Shown: positions 1-9,006, counted from the stretch's first letter. The stretch: DNA of 64,000 nucleotides from FEN-680 sp036845225 (GCA_036845225.1 DAIUEJ010000006.1:1-64000); one strand, 5' to 3'. Translations and numbers: made by a program. Notes: generated by a model not told the origin, from the sequence alone.

Positions 1-413
1 ATACGGTGCCTGAGCTTGCCGCCGTTCTGTCGAGAGCCCTCTTGCCGATGACCGCCCTCATCGCCGGGTCTCGCGAAAGCCCCTCGTGGTCATTGGTGTC
101 TTCGTAGCCGGCGAGCCTCGCATAGACTGACTGTGCGAAGAAGTCCCGGTATCTGGTGCTGGATGTTCTTGCCCGTCCTCTTGTCTCCTATCAAATCAGT
201 GGCCATCTCGGTGAGACCCAGCACCTCGTCAAGCTCCCGAACCGCCAGCGGGCCAGCGTCTGTGGTTATCTTCGCTCCCCGGAATTCCAGCCTCAGGCGG
301 CGGTCGAAAAGCAGCCTGATAGCCTCGTTATTGTCTGCACCCAATGGATTTTTGCCCCCTGAAGTATCGGATGGCCAATATTTGGCTTCCTGATACATAT
401 TTAAGCAAAGCAA
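1..413 (-). pseudogene. IS1380-type transposase, N-terminal part, frameshifted and cut by window edge
   Basis: The minus-strand reading from 413 gives an N-terminal segment typical of IS1380/DDE group 1 transposases (residues reading FRGAKITTDAGPLAVREL, then LIGDKRTGKNIQHQIPGLLR). Near 130-140 the frame breaks. The family sequence continues in another frame as SVYARLAGYEDTNDHEGLSR and then DPAMRAVIGKRAL to the window edge, so a single-base indel separates the two parts. The element runs off the left edge and its terminal inverted repeat was not identified. It is probably a dead insertion sequence, unless the shift is a sequencing error. The exact start codon is uncertain. Confidence 0.75.
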
Positions 414-432
414 GGAATGAATCCTTCCCGTT

Positions 433-1128
433 TCATATGAATAATGCAGCCTTGAACGGCTTCTTCGCGAGAACGATCTCCACCGGAAGGCCCCACATCG
501 ACATCAGGCTCTCGTCAGCGACTTCGAAGCCCGCGTTTTCTAGAGACTTCATGGTATAGATCGGGCGACAGTCCACCAGCTTCGGCATGTGCTTGTGCCC
601 CCACAGGTACAACCTCATCATGGCGCCGTGCGTACCCAGGTTGGACATCGACACCACGCAAATGCGGCCGCCGCCGACCAGCACGCGGAGGCATTCCTCC
701 AGCACCACGGGTATCTCCGCGGTATCGATGAGGTCCAGGCTGAAGTTCATCAGCACGGCGTCGAAAGACTCGCCTTCGTAGGCGAGGCTGGCGGCGTCAC
801 CGGTCTCGAGCTCAACCCTCCCCGCCAGTCCGGCTTTCTCGAGCTTGCCCCGCGCGACCGCCAGCATCCCGCTCGAGATGTCGATCCCCGAGACTCGCCC
901 ATCGCGTCCCACGGTGCGCGCCAGGGAGACGAGCGCGTCCCCGGTGCCGAAGCCGACCTCCAGCACCTTCTCTCCGCGCTGCGCATCGAGGAACAGCAGG
1001 CCCGCCTCGATGAACTTCTTCTCACTATGCCCGGAGATGAGGTCGTAGAACCGGCTCAGCCTGTCATAAATGGCCTTTGCTTCCGCTTTTGTCCTGGCTA
1101 CCGGCAGCGTGTCCCTGTCGTCACTCAT
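433..1128 (-). CDS. class I SAM-dependent methyltransferase (UbiE-like)
   Basis: About 231 residues. Motif I (VLEVGFGTGDALVSLA, near residues 55-70) and the following acidic loop with GIDISSGML mark a Rossmann-fold SAM-dependent methyltransferase. The N-terminal YDRLSRFYDLISG segment is usual in UbiE/COQ5-like enzymes. The substrate cannot be told from the sequence; quinone, lipid or small-molecule methylation are all possible. I chose the internal ATG at 1128 (MSDDRD) because a G-rich Shine-Dalgarno-like run lies just upstream. An ATG at 1164 is also open but would place the G-run inside the gene. It stands alone, next to the transposase remnant. Confidence 0.8.
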   Translation of the reverse strand: MSDDRDTLPVARTKAEAKAIYDRLSRFYDLISGHSEKKFIEAGLLFLDAQRGEKVLEVGFGTGDALVSLARTVGRDGRVSGIDISSGMLAVARGKLEKAGLAGRVELETGDAASLAYEGESFDAVLMNFSLDLIDTAEIPVVLEECLRVLVGGGRICVVSMSNLGTHGAMMRLYLWGHKHMPKLVDCRPIYTMKSLENAGFEVADESLMSMWGLPVEIVLAKKPFKAALFI

Positions 1129-1189
1129 CCCGCGGCATCCCCCCCCACACAGTAGAGCAGGCATCGGATTGAGACCGTTCTTCTTTATT

Positions 1190-1221
1190 TTAGACTCTCT
1201 GAGGTCTGCTCGTTATATAAT
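1190..1221 (+). promoter_or_regulatory. possible sigma70 promoter (good -10 only)
   Basis: A perfect TATAAT lies at 1216-1221, 54 bases before the TTG start at 1275. The only -35 candidate is a weak TTAGAC/TAGACT at 1190-1196 with a long spacer of 19-20 bases. Confidence 0.35.
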
Positions 1222-1274
1222 GTCCGAGGCTGCGGGAAACCTCTCGCTGGCCGGGCTCGCAAAGGAAGGTCGGA

Positions 1275-1604
1275 TTGCCGAAGTACACCCACTATCCGCT
1301 GAACGAAGAGATCCGCAGCATCGGGGGTTACTATAAAGTGCTGCAGGAAGGGGCCTTCGACTTCGAGGGCAAGAAACTCCTCTTCGCGCTCAAGGGAGCG
1401 CAAGCGGATACCGCCTGCTGCGGACCGGGCGGGATGGGCTTCATCGCTGTACCGGGTTACATCGTCTCGTGGAAGGCGGAGAAGAACGAAGACGGCCTGC
1501 CGGTCAGTGAGGTGAAGCACATCACCGACCGGGACGTGCGCAAGCGGGTCAAGGCGGAGCTCAAGAAACAGTTCCCCTATATCGACATCGTGGAGTTCGA
1601 CTGA
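1275..1604 (+). CDS. conserved hypothetical protein, 109 aa
   Basis: Small soluble protein starting at TTG 1275, preceded by GGAAGGT as ribosome-binding site. It has no signal peptide or membrane segment. The middle contains a CCGPGG stretch followed by a beta-rich segment (FIAVPGYIVSWKAE), and the C-terminus is charged and ends in VEFD. I do not recognise the family and assign no function. It is not in an obvious operon: the methyltransferase is divergent and the next gene is 253 bases away. Confidence 0.6.
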   Translation: MPKYTHYPLNEEIRSIGGYYKVLQEGAFDFEGKKLLFALKGAQADTACCGPGGMGFIAVPGYIVSWKAEKNEDGLPVSEVKHITDRDVRKRVKAELKKQFPYIDIVEFD

Positions 1605-1857
1605 CTTGATACCCTCCCCCTCGAGACATGAGGGCGACTGGTTCTTTCCCTCCCCCTTGAGGGGGGAGGGCAGGGTGGGGGTGCGCCGCGTAAGTACGCG
1701 TTATTGACTTCGGACCGTGCCGTAGAAGAGACTATATGCGCCTCACAGGCTGGAAACGGATACCGACATTATCGCGGGAGACACTACGACGCCGGCTGCA
1801 CGCCGGCACTTTGCACAACATCGGGGGCAAAGGTTAACCGGGAAAGGGAGTGATTAA
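1605..1857. other. intergenic region with a G/C-rich hairpin and a REP-like palindrome
   Basis: No gene is seen. At 1648-1670 CCCTCCCCC and GGGGGGAGGG flank a short loop and may terminate transcription from the upstream gene, although no T-run follows. Near 1790-1806 is an imperfect GCCGG...GCCGG palindrome that resembles the repeats at 6488 and 27871. The last bases before the next gene carry a GGGAAAGGGAG ribosome-binding site. Confidence 0.5.
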
Positions 1858-3318
1858 ATGGTTGGGATCCGCTCATACGGAGGGTATGTTCCCCGCTATC
1901 GACTCAACAAGATGGTCATCTTCGGGTCGATGGGCTGGCTCAATCCCGCCAACATCATGAACGCGCAGGGGGAGAAGGCGGTTGCAAACTTCGATGAGGA
2001 CGCTGTAACGATGGCCACTGCGGCGGCGCAGGACTGCGTCGCGGGCTTCGACAGGGCTGACATCGGAGGTGTCTACTTCGCAACCACGACCGCATCGTAC
2101 AAGGAGCGCCTCTGTGCGAACTTGATTGCGGGCGCCCTGGCGGCGAGCGAGAGCGTCAGGACGGTCGACTTCGGAAACGGCCTGAAGGCTGGCACCGGCG
2201 CACTGATGGCGGCACTGGACGCGGCCGCCGCAGGCAGCGCGAACAACATCGTGGTCTCAGCCGCTGATTGCAGGCTGGGCAAGATGGGCAGCGTCCAGGA
2301 ACTGATGTTCGGTGACGGTGCCGCCGCGATGATGGTCGGGACCGACGACGTCATCGCCGAGTACAAGGGCTCGTTCTCGACAGGCCACGACTTCGTGGAC
2401 CACTTCAGGGGAGCCGACACCAAGTTCGACCGCCAGTGGGAAGAGCGCTGGATGCGCGACGTCGGAATCGCAGACTTCGTCCCTGAGGCCATCAACGGGC
2501 TGTGCGAGAAACTGGGCCTGGCGGCCACCGACTTCGACAAGGTCATCTATCCGACCTATTTCGGCGGCGCGCGAAAGGCGATCAACAAGAAGCTCGGCCT
2601 CGAGCCTGAGAAAGTCCAGGACACCTTGCAGGCGGTGATCGGGGACACGGGCACAGCGCAGTCCCTGCTGATGCTTGCGAGTGCCCTCGAGACCGCGAAG
2701 GCCGGCGACAAGATACTGGTCGTCTCCTACGGAAACGGCTGCGACGCTCTTGCTTTCGAGGTCACCGACGCGATCACGAAGCTGTCGCCTCGCCGCGGTG
2801 TCTCGGGCTCGCTCGCGAAGCGTGCCGACCTCGACAACTACCAGAAGTACCTGCTCTGGCGCGGGATGATCCCCGCCGAGCTGGGCCTGCGCTCAGAAGA
2901 GCAGAGGTGGACCCGCTGGAGCCTCATGTGGCGTTTGCACAAGGCGATGCTCGGCCTCACGGGCTCGAGGTGCAAGGGCTGCGGCGAGCCGCAGTTCCCG
3001 CCGCAGAGGATCTGCGTGAACCCTAAGTGCGGAATCGTGGACGAGTCGGAGCCGGTGGTCCTGTCCGACAAGGGCGGAACGATATTCAGCTTCACCTCGG
3101 ACATGCTGTCCGCCACGATCAACCCGCCAGCGATGTACGGCGCAGTGAACTTCAACGGAGGCGGGCGCTACGTGTTCGACTTCACGGACTGCACGATCGA
3201 CGACCTCGCGGTCGGAGGCCCGGTGGAGTTCAGCTTCCGCATCAAGCACCGCGACGATCAACACGACATAACCAACTATTTCTGGAAGGCCGTACCAGTA
3301 GCAGAGGGGGCGGAATAA
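1858..3318 (+). CDS. HMG-CoA synthase/KAS III-like protein fused to a DUF35 zinc-ribbon/OB-fold domain
   Basis: The 486-residue protein has an N-terminal thiolase-fold region of the HMG-CoA-synthase/ketoacyl synthase III type (about residues 1-330). A C-terminal DUF35 region follows, with a zinc ribbon (CKGCGEP and CVNPKCG, about residues 372-397) and an OB fold. Where family members carry the nucleophilic cysteine (N-A-C-x-G-G-T), this protein reads GNGLKAGTGAL near residue 110, so the catalytic Cys appears to be lost. The stop is followed directly by the ATG of a thiolase, which implies an operon. In archaea, thiolase, HMG-CoA synthase and a DUF35 protein form a complex; in toluene degradation a DUF35 protein supports a thiolase. 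A structural or acyl-CoA-channelling role here is inference. Confidence 0.8.
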   Translation: MVGIRSYGGYVPRYRLNKMVIFGSMGWLNPANIMNAQGEKAVANFDEDAVTMATAAAQDCVAGFDRADIGGVYFATTTASYKERLCANLIAGALAASESVRTVDFGNGLKAGTGALMAALDAAAAGSANNIVVSAADCRLGKMGSVQELMFGDGAAAMMVGTDDVIAEYKGSFSTGHDFVDHFRGADTKFDRQWEERWMRDVGIADFVPEAINGLCEKLGLAATDFDKVIYPTYFGGARKAINKKLGLEPEKVQDTLQAVIGDTGTAQSLLMLASALETAKAGDKILVVSYGNGCDALAFEVTDAITKLSPRRGVSGSLAKRADLDNYQKYLLWRGMIPAELGLRSEEQRWTRWSLMWRLHKAMLGLTGSRCKGCGEPQFPPQRICVNPKCGIVDESEPVVLSDKGGTIFSFTSDMLSATINPPAMYGAVNFNGGGRYVFDFTDCTIDDLAVGGPVEFSFRIKHRDDQHDITNYFWKAVPVAEGAE

Positions 3319-4524
3319 ATGGCAGAAGGAATCAGGGACAAGGTCGCAATCCTGGGAATGGGTTGCACCAAGTTCGGAGAGCGCTGGGAGTCAGCCCCCG
3401 AGGATCTGGCAGTTGAGGCGTTTGTCGAATGCTTGCAGGACGCGGGGATCGAAAAGAACCAGGTCGAAGCCGCCTGGCTAGGCAGCCACTTCGACGAGAT
3501 CAACATCGGAAAAGGCGGGAACTTCCTTGGCATAGCCCTCAAGCTCCCCCTCGTGCCTGTGACGCGCGTCGAGAATTTCTGCGCATCGGGCACAGAGGCG
3601 TTCCGCGGGGCATGCTACGGCGTGGCCAGCGGCGCCTATGACATAGCGCTCGCGCTTGGCGTCGAGAAGCTCAAGGACACGGGCTACGGAGGACTCCCCG
3701 ACTCGCCCGCGTTCGGCCAGCAGCAGGCGATGATCGGGCCTAATGCGACCGCGCCGGGCATGTTCGCCCAGCTCGCGACCGCATACTCGGCGAAGTACGA
3801 CGTGCCGATGGAGAAGATCAAGGAAGCGATGGCGCATATCTCGTGGAAGAGCCATCAGAACGGCGCAAAGAACCCTCGCGCTCACCTGCGCAAGCTCATC
3901 CCGATCGAGCAGATCATGGGCGCGCCGATGATCGCTTACCCGCTCGGCCTGTTCGACTGCTGTGGCGTGAGCGATGGCTCCGCGTGCGCGATCGTGACGA
4001 CGCCCGAGATCGCGGCGAAGATCAAGCCGAACGAGGACCTCGTCAAGGTAAAGGCCCTGCAAGTAGCGGTCTCGTCTGGCGAAGAGGCGCTCTTCACAGA
4101 CTGGGACGGCGCGGGCATGCTCACCACGCGCGCGGCCGCCACAAGGGCATACAACGAAGCGGGCATCAAGAACCCGCGCGAAGAGATCAGCATGATGGAG
4201 GTCCACGACTGCTTCTCGATCACCGAGTTCGCGACGATGGAGGACTTGCACATCTCTGCCCCAGGGACCGCGGCCGACGATATCCTCGCGGGCTTCTTCG
4301 ACCTGGACGGGCAGATACCGTGCCAGCCGGACGGCGGGCTGAAGTGCTTCGGGCACCCGATCGCCGCCTCAGGCTTGCGCATGCTCTTCGAGATGTACAA
4401 CCAGCTCCTGGGCCGCTGGCCCGAGGAGCGCGCGGTCAAGAACCCGAAGTACGGGCTCACACACAACCTGGGCGGCGTGCCGAACCAGAACGTGTGCTCG
4501 ATCGCGATAGTGGGCAAAGACTAG
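3319..4524 (+). CDS. thiolase (SCP-2/SCP-x type acetyl-CoA acetyltransferase)
   Basis: 401 residues. The nucleophilic cysteine sits in ENFCASGTEA (Cys88), the first catalytic His is in EVHDCFSITE, and the C-terminal GHPIAASG carries the other His, so the active site is complete. The pattern is that of lipid-transfer-type thiolases, which often work with a separate DUF35 protein. Here the DUF35 domain is fused to the preceding synthase-like gene. Start and stop are adjacent (TAA then ATG), which points to translational coupling and a physical partnership. The acyl-CoA substrate is unknown: beta-oxidation of an unusual acid or ketoacyl-CoA formation would both fit. A hairpin terminator follows at 4539. 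Confidence 0.88.
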   Translation: MAEGIRDKVAILGMGCTKFGERWESAPEDLAVEAFVECLQDAGIEKNQVEAAWLGSHFDEINIGKGGNFLGIALKLPLVPVTRVENFCASGTEAFRGACYGVASGAYDIALALGVEKLKDTGYGGLPDSPAFGQQQAMIGPNATAPGMFAQLATAYSAKYDVPMEKIKEAMAHISWKSHQNGAKNPRAHLRKLIPIEQIMGAPMIAYPLGLFDCCGVSDGSACAIVTTPEIAAKIKPNEDLVKVKALQVAVSSGEEALFTDWDGAGMLTTRAAATRAYNEAGIKNPREEISMMEVHDCFSITEFATMEDLHISAPGTAADDILAGFFDLDGQIPCQPDGGLKCFGHPIAASGLRMLFEMYNQLLGRWPEERAVKNPKYGLTHNLGGVPNQNVCSIAIVGKD

Positions 4525-4538
4525 AAAAGTAGCAACAG

Positions 4539-4580
4539 AATGCGCCACTGGGGTCAGACCCCGGTGGCGCATTTCTATTT
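4539..4580 (+). terminator. intrinsic terminator after the thiolase gene
   Basis: AATGCGCCAC (4539-4548) pairs with GTGGCGCATT (4564-4573), with an inner TGGGG/CCCCG extension, and is followed by a T-rich stretch. The loop contains the GGGGTCAG core seen in other intergenic elements of this window. Confidence 0.8.
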
Positions 4581-4652
4581 ATAATTATGCTTAGCATCTT
4601 TGGGTAGTCCAGCCGGTCGGGGACCCCGCCTGATGACGAAGGAGTTAGCATC

Positions 4653-5453
4653 GTGCCAGACAGTACCGCGGTGAAGAGGGTGACTGCTTTTATTGGAACC
4701 GCTCGCAAGAAATCCACGTACGGCGCCGTTCGCGAGTTCCTTGACAGGCTGGAGGCACTTGGCGGTGTCGAGTGTGAGATCGTCGCTTTGACTGACTACA
4801 GAATCGAGACTTGTAGAGGGTGCAGGCTGTGCCTCGACAAGGGTGAGGAGTTCTGCCCCCTGAAAGATGACCGGGACGTGCTCATAGAGAAGATGATGGC
4901 ATCCGATGGCGTGGTCTTCGCGTCGCCGAACTACTCGTTCCAGGTCTCCGCGATCATGAAGACGTTTCTCGACAGGCTCGGCTTCCTGTTCCACCGTCCC
5001 CGCCTCCACGGGAAGACTTTCACGAGCATCGTCGCCCAGGGCATCTATGGAGGCCGGAAGATCGTGAAGTACCTCAGCTTCGTGGGAGGAGCCCTCGGTT
5101 TCGACGTAGTGAAAGGCAGCTGCTTCACTGCTTTTGATCCAATGACGGAGAAGGAACGACAGAAGCGGGACAAGGCTCTCGCCAAGCAGGCCAAGCGCTA
5201 CCATAAGGAACTGTCGAAATCGGGCAATCGCGTGCCAACACTGTTCGAGCTCATGATCTTCAGGATGGGCCGGACGAGCATCAGGATCACGCTCGATGAA
5301 AGCTGGCGAGACTACACGTACTACTCGGAACACGGCTGGTTCGAGTCCGACTACTGGTATCCCACCCGCCTGGGTGTGCTGAAGAGGTCAGCCGGCAGTC
5401 TCTTCGACTCGATCTCCGCCCGCATATATAAGGCAAGAGCCAAACAGGTGTGA
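4653..5453 (+). CDS. flavodoxin-family NADPH-dependent FMN reductase-like protein with Cys motif
   Basis: 266 residues starting at GTG 4653, with GGAG upstream. The N-terminal flavodoxin-like fold shows AFIGTARKKSTYG (phosphate loop), then CRGCRLCL and FCPL (about residues 53-66), as in iron-sulfur flavoproteins and related multimeric flavodoxins. SPNYSFQVSAIMKTFLDRLG is the usual FMN-binding segment. Whether the cysteines hold an Fe-S cluster is not certain, because the spacing is only partly like the archaeal iron-sulfur flavoprotein. The C-terminal extension (residues 190-266) is charged with aromatic residues and is unfamiliar. It is monocistronic and convergent with the epimerase gene. 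The window has a shorter relative at 35766. Confidence 0.75.
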   Translation: MPDSTAVKRVTAFIGTARKKSTYGAVREFLDRLEALGGVECEIVALTDYRIETCRGCRLCLDKGEEFCPLKDDRDVLIEKMMASDGVVFASPNYSFQVSAIMKTFLDRLGFLFHRPRLHGKTFTSIVAQGIYGGRKIVKYLSFVGGALGFDVVKGSCFTAFDPMTEKERQKRDKALAKQAKRYHKELSKSGNRVPTLFELMIFRMGRTSIRITLDESWRDYTYYSEHGWFESDYWYPTRLGVLKRSAGSLFDSISARIYKARAKQV

Positions 5454-5469
5454 GACTAGAGATGTACCC

Positions 5470-6465
5470 TCAATGGGGAGGGAGTCTTTCACATTTATAG
5501 TTCTCGGCGACCCAATCGGCTATCTCGGCCATCGCTTCTTCATAGCTGACACGCGTCTTCCAGCCGAGTTCGCGTTTGGCTTTGGTGTTGTCGATGTCCA
5601 GGTCCCGACCCATGATGCCGGCCGTGAACCGGGTCATCAAGGGCCGCTTTCCCAGGGGGGCCATGGTCTTCTCCAGGAGATAGGCCGCGAGCCATGCGGC
5701 CCTGTAAGGTATCGACACCGATGTCTTCTTGCCGACCATCGCGCCCAGGTCGTCCAGGTAGCGCTTCCAGTTCACGTCGTAGTCGTCGCGCAACTGGTAC
5801 ATCTGGCCTGCCGCGTCCTCCATGGTGCCCGCCAGCACCAGGCCGTCAACCAGGTTCCTGACGTAGATGAGGCTCGCGCTGTGTTTCCCCCCGTCGATCA
5901 CCGGAACCGCGGAGGTCATGAACCGCTCGATGATGTCGCGCACCCAGACGCTCCCCGGTCCGATGACGTTGGAGGGCCTGATGATGGTGAGCTCCGTGTC
6001 CGCACCCAGGCAGCGGTCGCGGCAGAGCCGCTCTGAGTCCGCCTTGGCGTCGGCGTATGGCAACCCCGACCGCCACACCGGGTCCTCTTCGCGCTTGCCC
6101 GCCAGGTGCCTGCCGATACCGCACGCCGCGACTGAACTGACGTAAACGAAGCGTCCGACCTTCCCGCGCGCTTCTTCCAGCAGGTTGGAAGTCGCGTCGA
6201 AGATGGCCGAGTAGAACGCGGAGCGCGGTCCCCAGTCGGTCACGCGTCCCGCAAGGTGAAAGACGATGTCGACGCCGTCGGCGATTCCGCGGATCGAGGC
6301 CGGGTCGGTCAGGTCGCCACGCAAGGTCGCGACTCCGAGCGATTCAGCGCGGCTCGCGTCCTCACCCGGCATGGCGAGGCCGGAAACGTCAAAGCCTTTC
6401 TCGATGAGCGCCGGACAGAGGAAAGACCCGATAAAACCGTTTGCGCCAGTGACGAGGACTTTCAT
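5470..6465 (-). CDS. NAD(P)-dependent epimerase/dehydratase (extended SDR)
   Basis: 331 residues. The GANGFIG nucleotide-binding loop is at residues 7-13, and the YADAK catalytic Tyr/Lys pair lies near 137-141, as in extended short-chain dehydrogenases acting on NDP-sugars or on sterol/hopanoid-like substrates. No signal peptide. It is followed on the same strand (upstream in sequence) by a PlsC acyltransferase, with a palindromic repeat between them. Substrate is unknown. Confidence 0.85.
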   Translation of the reverse strand: MKVLVTGANGFIGSFLCPALIEKGFDVSGLAMPGEDASRAESLGVATLRGDLTDPASIRGIADGVDIVFHLAGRVTDWGPRSAFYSAIFDATSNLLEEARGKVGRFVYVSSVAACGIGRHLAGKREEDPVWRSGLPYADAKADSERLCRDRCLGADTELTIIRPSNVIGPGSVWVRDIIERFMTSAVPVIDGGKHSASLIYVRNLVDGLVLAGTMEDAAGQMYQLRDDYDVNWKRYLDDLGAMVGKKTSVSIPYRAAWLAAYLLEKTMAPLGKRPLMTRFTAGIMGRDLDIDNTKAKRELGWKTRVSYEEAMAEIADWVAENYKCERLPPH

Positions 6466-6487
6466 GGCCGCCTCCTCGCGTTATATC

Positions 6488-6510
6488 TGCCGGCGGGACG
6501 CCGGCGCTAC
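6488..6510. repeat. REP-like palindrome (copy 1)
   Basis: The palindrome GCCGGCG-GGAC-GCCGGCGC followed by TAC lies between and slightly over the end of the acyltransferase gene. A nearly identical 23-base copy lies at 27871-27893, and a looser one near 1790. Confidence 0.6.
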
Positions 6511-7295
6511 AGCAGCTTCTTAGTGCCGCTTCCAACTCGCTCGTATGCGAAATCGAACGGCGTCTCACCGGTGAGGAACCGGTCCAGATCATCGCCGTTG
6601 TAGAGCTTCATGATTATCTGCCGCACCTTGTTGGTGATCAGTTCGAGCAGGGCCTTGTTGACAGGCTTGTCGTACAGGTCGCCGAAGTCGAGCGGGATCC
6701 CGATGCGGCACCTGGCGCGCTTGTAGATGACGGATGCAAAGGCATCCGCCCCCTGCGGGAGCCTGGTGACCTTCTCGACGACCGGCGCGGGGATGGAGGG
6801 CATCCTCCGCTCCGCGAGACCGATGATCGCGCATGGTATCACCGGGACCCGAGCCTCGAGAGCCAGCCTCGCGAACCCGGTCTTGAACCTCTTGATCTTA
6901 TCTACCTTCCCGGGGTCCATGATCGTCTCGCCGCCCTCGGGATAGATGCCCACCACTTCGCCGTTCTTGAGCAACTCCAGCCCGCGGTTGAGCTCCTTGT
7001 CGGCGTCCGTGCCTCCCGACAGCGTCAGCGGGAAAGCGCCTGTCCACTCGTGCAGTTGCTTATAGCCCGGGACCTTCCAGGACCAGGATGCCGCCCCGAA
7101 GTTTATGTAGCGGTTGCGGACCGAGTACGCGAGGATGACAGGGTCCATGCTGGAGCGGTGGTTGCACACGATGAGGGCGGGGCCGGTGTCGGGGACGTTG
7201 TCCTGTCCTTCGATCTTGAGGCGCAACTGCATCTTGATGATCGGCCCTATAAAGAACCGAAGCGTCTCGTAGAAGAGCATCTGGTTCGCGTCCAT
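6507..7295 (-). CDS. 1-acyl-sn-glycerol-3-phosphate acyltransferase family (PlsC)
   Basis: 262 residues. The HRSSMD box (HxxxxD, residues 46-51) and the YPEGG box near 118 are the catalytic and acceptor-binding motifs of glycerolipid acyltransferases. A hydrophobic N-terminal segment suits peripheral membrane binding. It probably makes phosphatidic acid or acylates a related lipid acceptor. It lies in line with the downstream epimerase gene, though the 42-base gap carries a palindrome, so co-transcription is uncertain. Confidence 0.85.
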   Translation of the reverse strand: MDANQMLFYETLRFFIGPIIKMQLRLKIEGQDNVPDTGPALIVCNHRSSMDPVILAYSVRNRYINFGAASWSWKVPGYKQLHEWTGAFPLTLSGGTDADKELNRGLELLKNGEVVGIYPEGGETIMDPGKVDKIKRFKTGFARLALEARVPVIPCAIIGLAERRMPSIPAPVVEKVTRLPQGADAFASVIYKRARCRIGIPLDFGDLYDKPVNKALLELITNKVRQIIMKLYNGDDLDRFLTGETPFDFAYERVGSGTKKLL

Positions 7296-7405
7296 CGATC
7301 ACCACTCCTCGGAAGAAAAGAATCAGAGGAAATAGATTATAGCGTAGACCCCCTGCTCGTGTTCTTATGTCACACTGTGATCAACACGAGTGAACGGAGC
7401 GACGT

Positions 7406-8059
7406 TTGAACGGTGATGACCAGCCCGGCCAGAAGTTCGTCGCGCGCCAGGATGTCTACTCAGGCAACCAGATTGCGTTCGTGGCCGGAGAGCCGATGAT
7501 ACTCTGGCGCGAAGAACCTTTGCCTGTCACTCCAGGCTACAGGTATGTCGTGTATTCGACGCGGCTTCAGAAGTATGTGTCCCTCAGTGACAGGGAGATC
7601 GCGCCGTTCCACGAGGTGCCACCGCCACAGGTGGCCGGCCCCGGCGCCCCCATCCCCCCACCAATACCGACGTATTCGCAACAGGTCTATCCCGCCGCGC
7701 CGACCAGGAGCAAGAGCCTGGTGGCCACCGTAGTCATCGCCTGCACGGTAGTGTTCCTGGGGGCCATTGTCTTCGCGCTGGCCATCCTGATTCCGACACA
7801 AAATTCCGTCAGGCGGGACGCCCAGCGGCGCACTTGCCAGGCCAACCAGAGGACCATCGACGGCGCCATCCAGGTCTACAACGCCCAGTACGACGCCTTT
7901 CCACCGGGAGGGGAGGTCGGCGACATATTTGTGCCGTGGTTGATCAGGCGGAATCCGACCTGCCCGACGTCCGGGAAGACCTATACCATTGTGCCCGGCA
8001 GTCCGCCCATCGTCACCTGTCCTACCAACGTTTCCGGGCACTCTATTCCGGTTTACTGA
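7406..8059 (+). CDS. membrane protein with N-terminal 'YVV/LSD' module and pilin-like tail
   Basis: 217 residues from TTG 7406. Residues about 11-66 form a short beta-rich module (RYVVYSTRLQKYVSLSDRE) that closely resembles two modules in the protein at 30168-31064. A Pro-rich linker follows, then one transmembrane helix (about 101-128). An exported segment comes next, reading CQANQRTIDGAIQVYNAQ, which resembles the conserved helix of type II pseudopilin-like proteins, ending in a small Cys-containing domain. Topology would place the module in the cytoplasm and the tail outside. No prepilin peptidase site is evident. Function unknown; it lies just before the disrupted zinc-ribbon gene at 8104. 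Confidence 0.65.
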   Translation: MNGDDQPGQKFVARQDVYSGNQIAFVAGEPMILWREEPLPVTPGYRYVVYSTRLQKYVSLSDREIAPFHEVPPPQVAGPGAPIPPPIPTYSQQVYPAAPTRSKSLVATVVIACTVVFLGAIVFALAILIPTQNSVRRDAQRRTCQANQRTIDGAIQVYNAQYDAFPPGGEVGDIFVPWLIRRNPTCPTSGKTYTIVPGSPPIVTCPTNVSGHSIPVY

Positions 8060-8103
8060 GACAAGGAGTGCGTTGCGCGGCATGCTGACAAAGGTTGAAG
8101 CCA

Positions 8104-8962
8104 TTGAAGTGCCCGTTATGCGGAGCTGAAAACCAGGAAGACGCCGCGTTTTGTAGCCAATGCGAGCAGCAGTTCTCGAGGGAGGGCGCCGGAGCGCGCC
8201 AGGGTGGGTCTGTCTTCCAGGAGGGGTGGGCGACGTCACCGGCCGAGCCGCCGACGACTTACACGCCCCCTTCTCAACCGTATTTCGGTTCCCCGGCAAC
8301 CCCTGGTCCCGGGCAGTTGCCGCGAACCGGCCCGCCGGCTCCATCGGTCCGCTCAGACAGAAGGTTTCCTGTCAGGTCCCTCGTCCTTGTGATCGTAGCG
8401 GTCGGACTCGCGGCGCTCGTCGCCGTGAGCATCAACTACTACTTCGGGACTCCGAAGAAGACCTACGAGGGCGCGAGCATGTCATTCCAGTACACAGCAC
8501 GGTGGAACAAGGTCGACCCCGACGGCCCTCAACGCTATGGAGGGAATGGACCTGGGGTTCCTGACGCAGAATAGCGAGGTGATCGTGGCTGATACCGTGA
8601 AAGCGGGTGGGGTCTCCAACTTCTTCGTGGTTGAGAGGGTGCAGCCGGAGAGCATAACAGACTCCAATAATCTCAACGAGTCTCAGACCATTCTCACCGC
8701 GAGGTTCAACAGGATGCAGGCGGCTGCATCATCGTACGGCTTTTCCTTCACAGCTCCGACCTTTACCGAAGTCAGCATTGGCGACAATACACCGATTCGT
8801 ATGAGCTATCACGTCAGCAAGGATGACAAAGTGGTGGACGTCGAGGAAGTCTTCATTCTACGGGACCCGGAGAGCATTGTGTTCAAGCTCGTCACGCCCA
8901 ACCTCAAGACCGCGTCCGCGCAGATGCAAGACATCATGGACACCGTGAAGCTCTGGAAGTGA
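8104..8962 (+). pseudogene. zinc-ribbon membrane protein gene with a frameshift
   Basis: The first frame starts at TTG 8104 (AAAGG nine bases upstream) and gives a CPLCGAENQ...CSQCEQ zinc ribbon, a Pro-rich linker and one transmembrane helix, then MSFQYTARWNKVDP. The natural continuation (TALNAMEGMDLGFLTQNSEV, ending in DTVKLWK) is in another frame, so a one-base indel lies near 8515-8522. Together the parts make a protein of about 285 residues with an extracellular C-terminal domain. An assembly error would be equally able to explain the break. A second TTG at 8095 is open but too close to the ribosome-binding site. Confidence 0.65.
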
Positions 8963-9006
8963 CGGAGACTGCCGCATTCCATGCCACGCGCATCCCTAAG
9001 CGGTTC

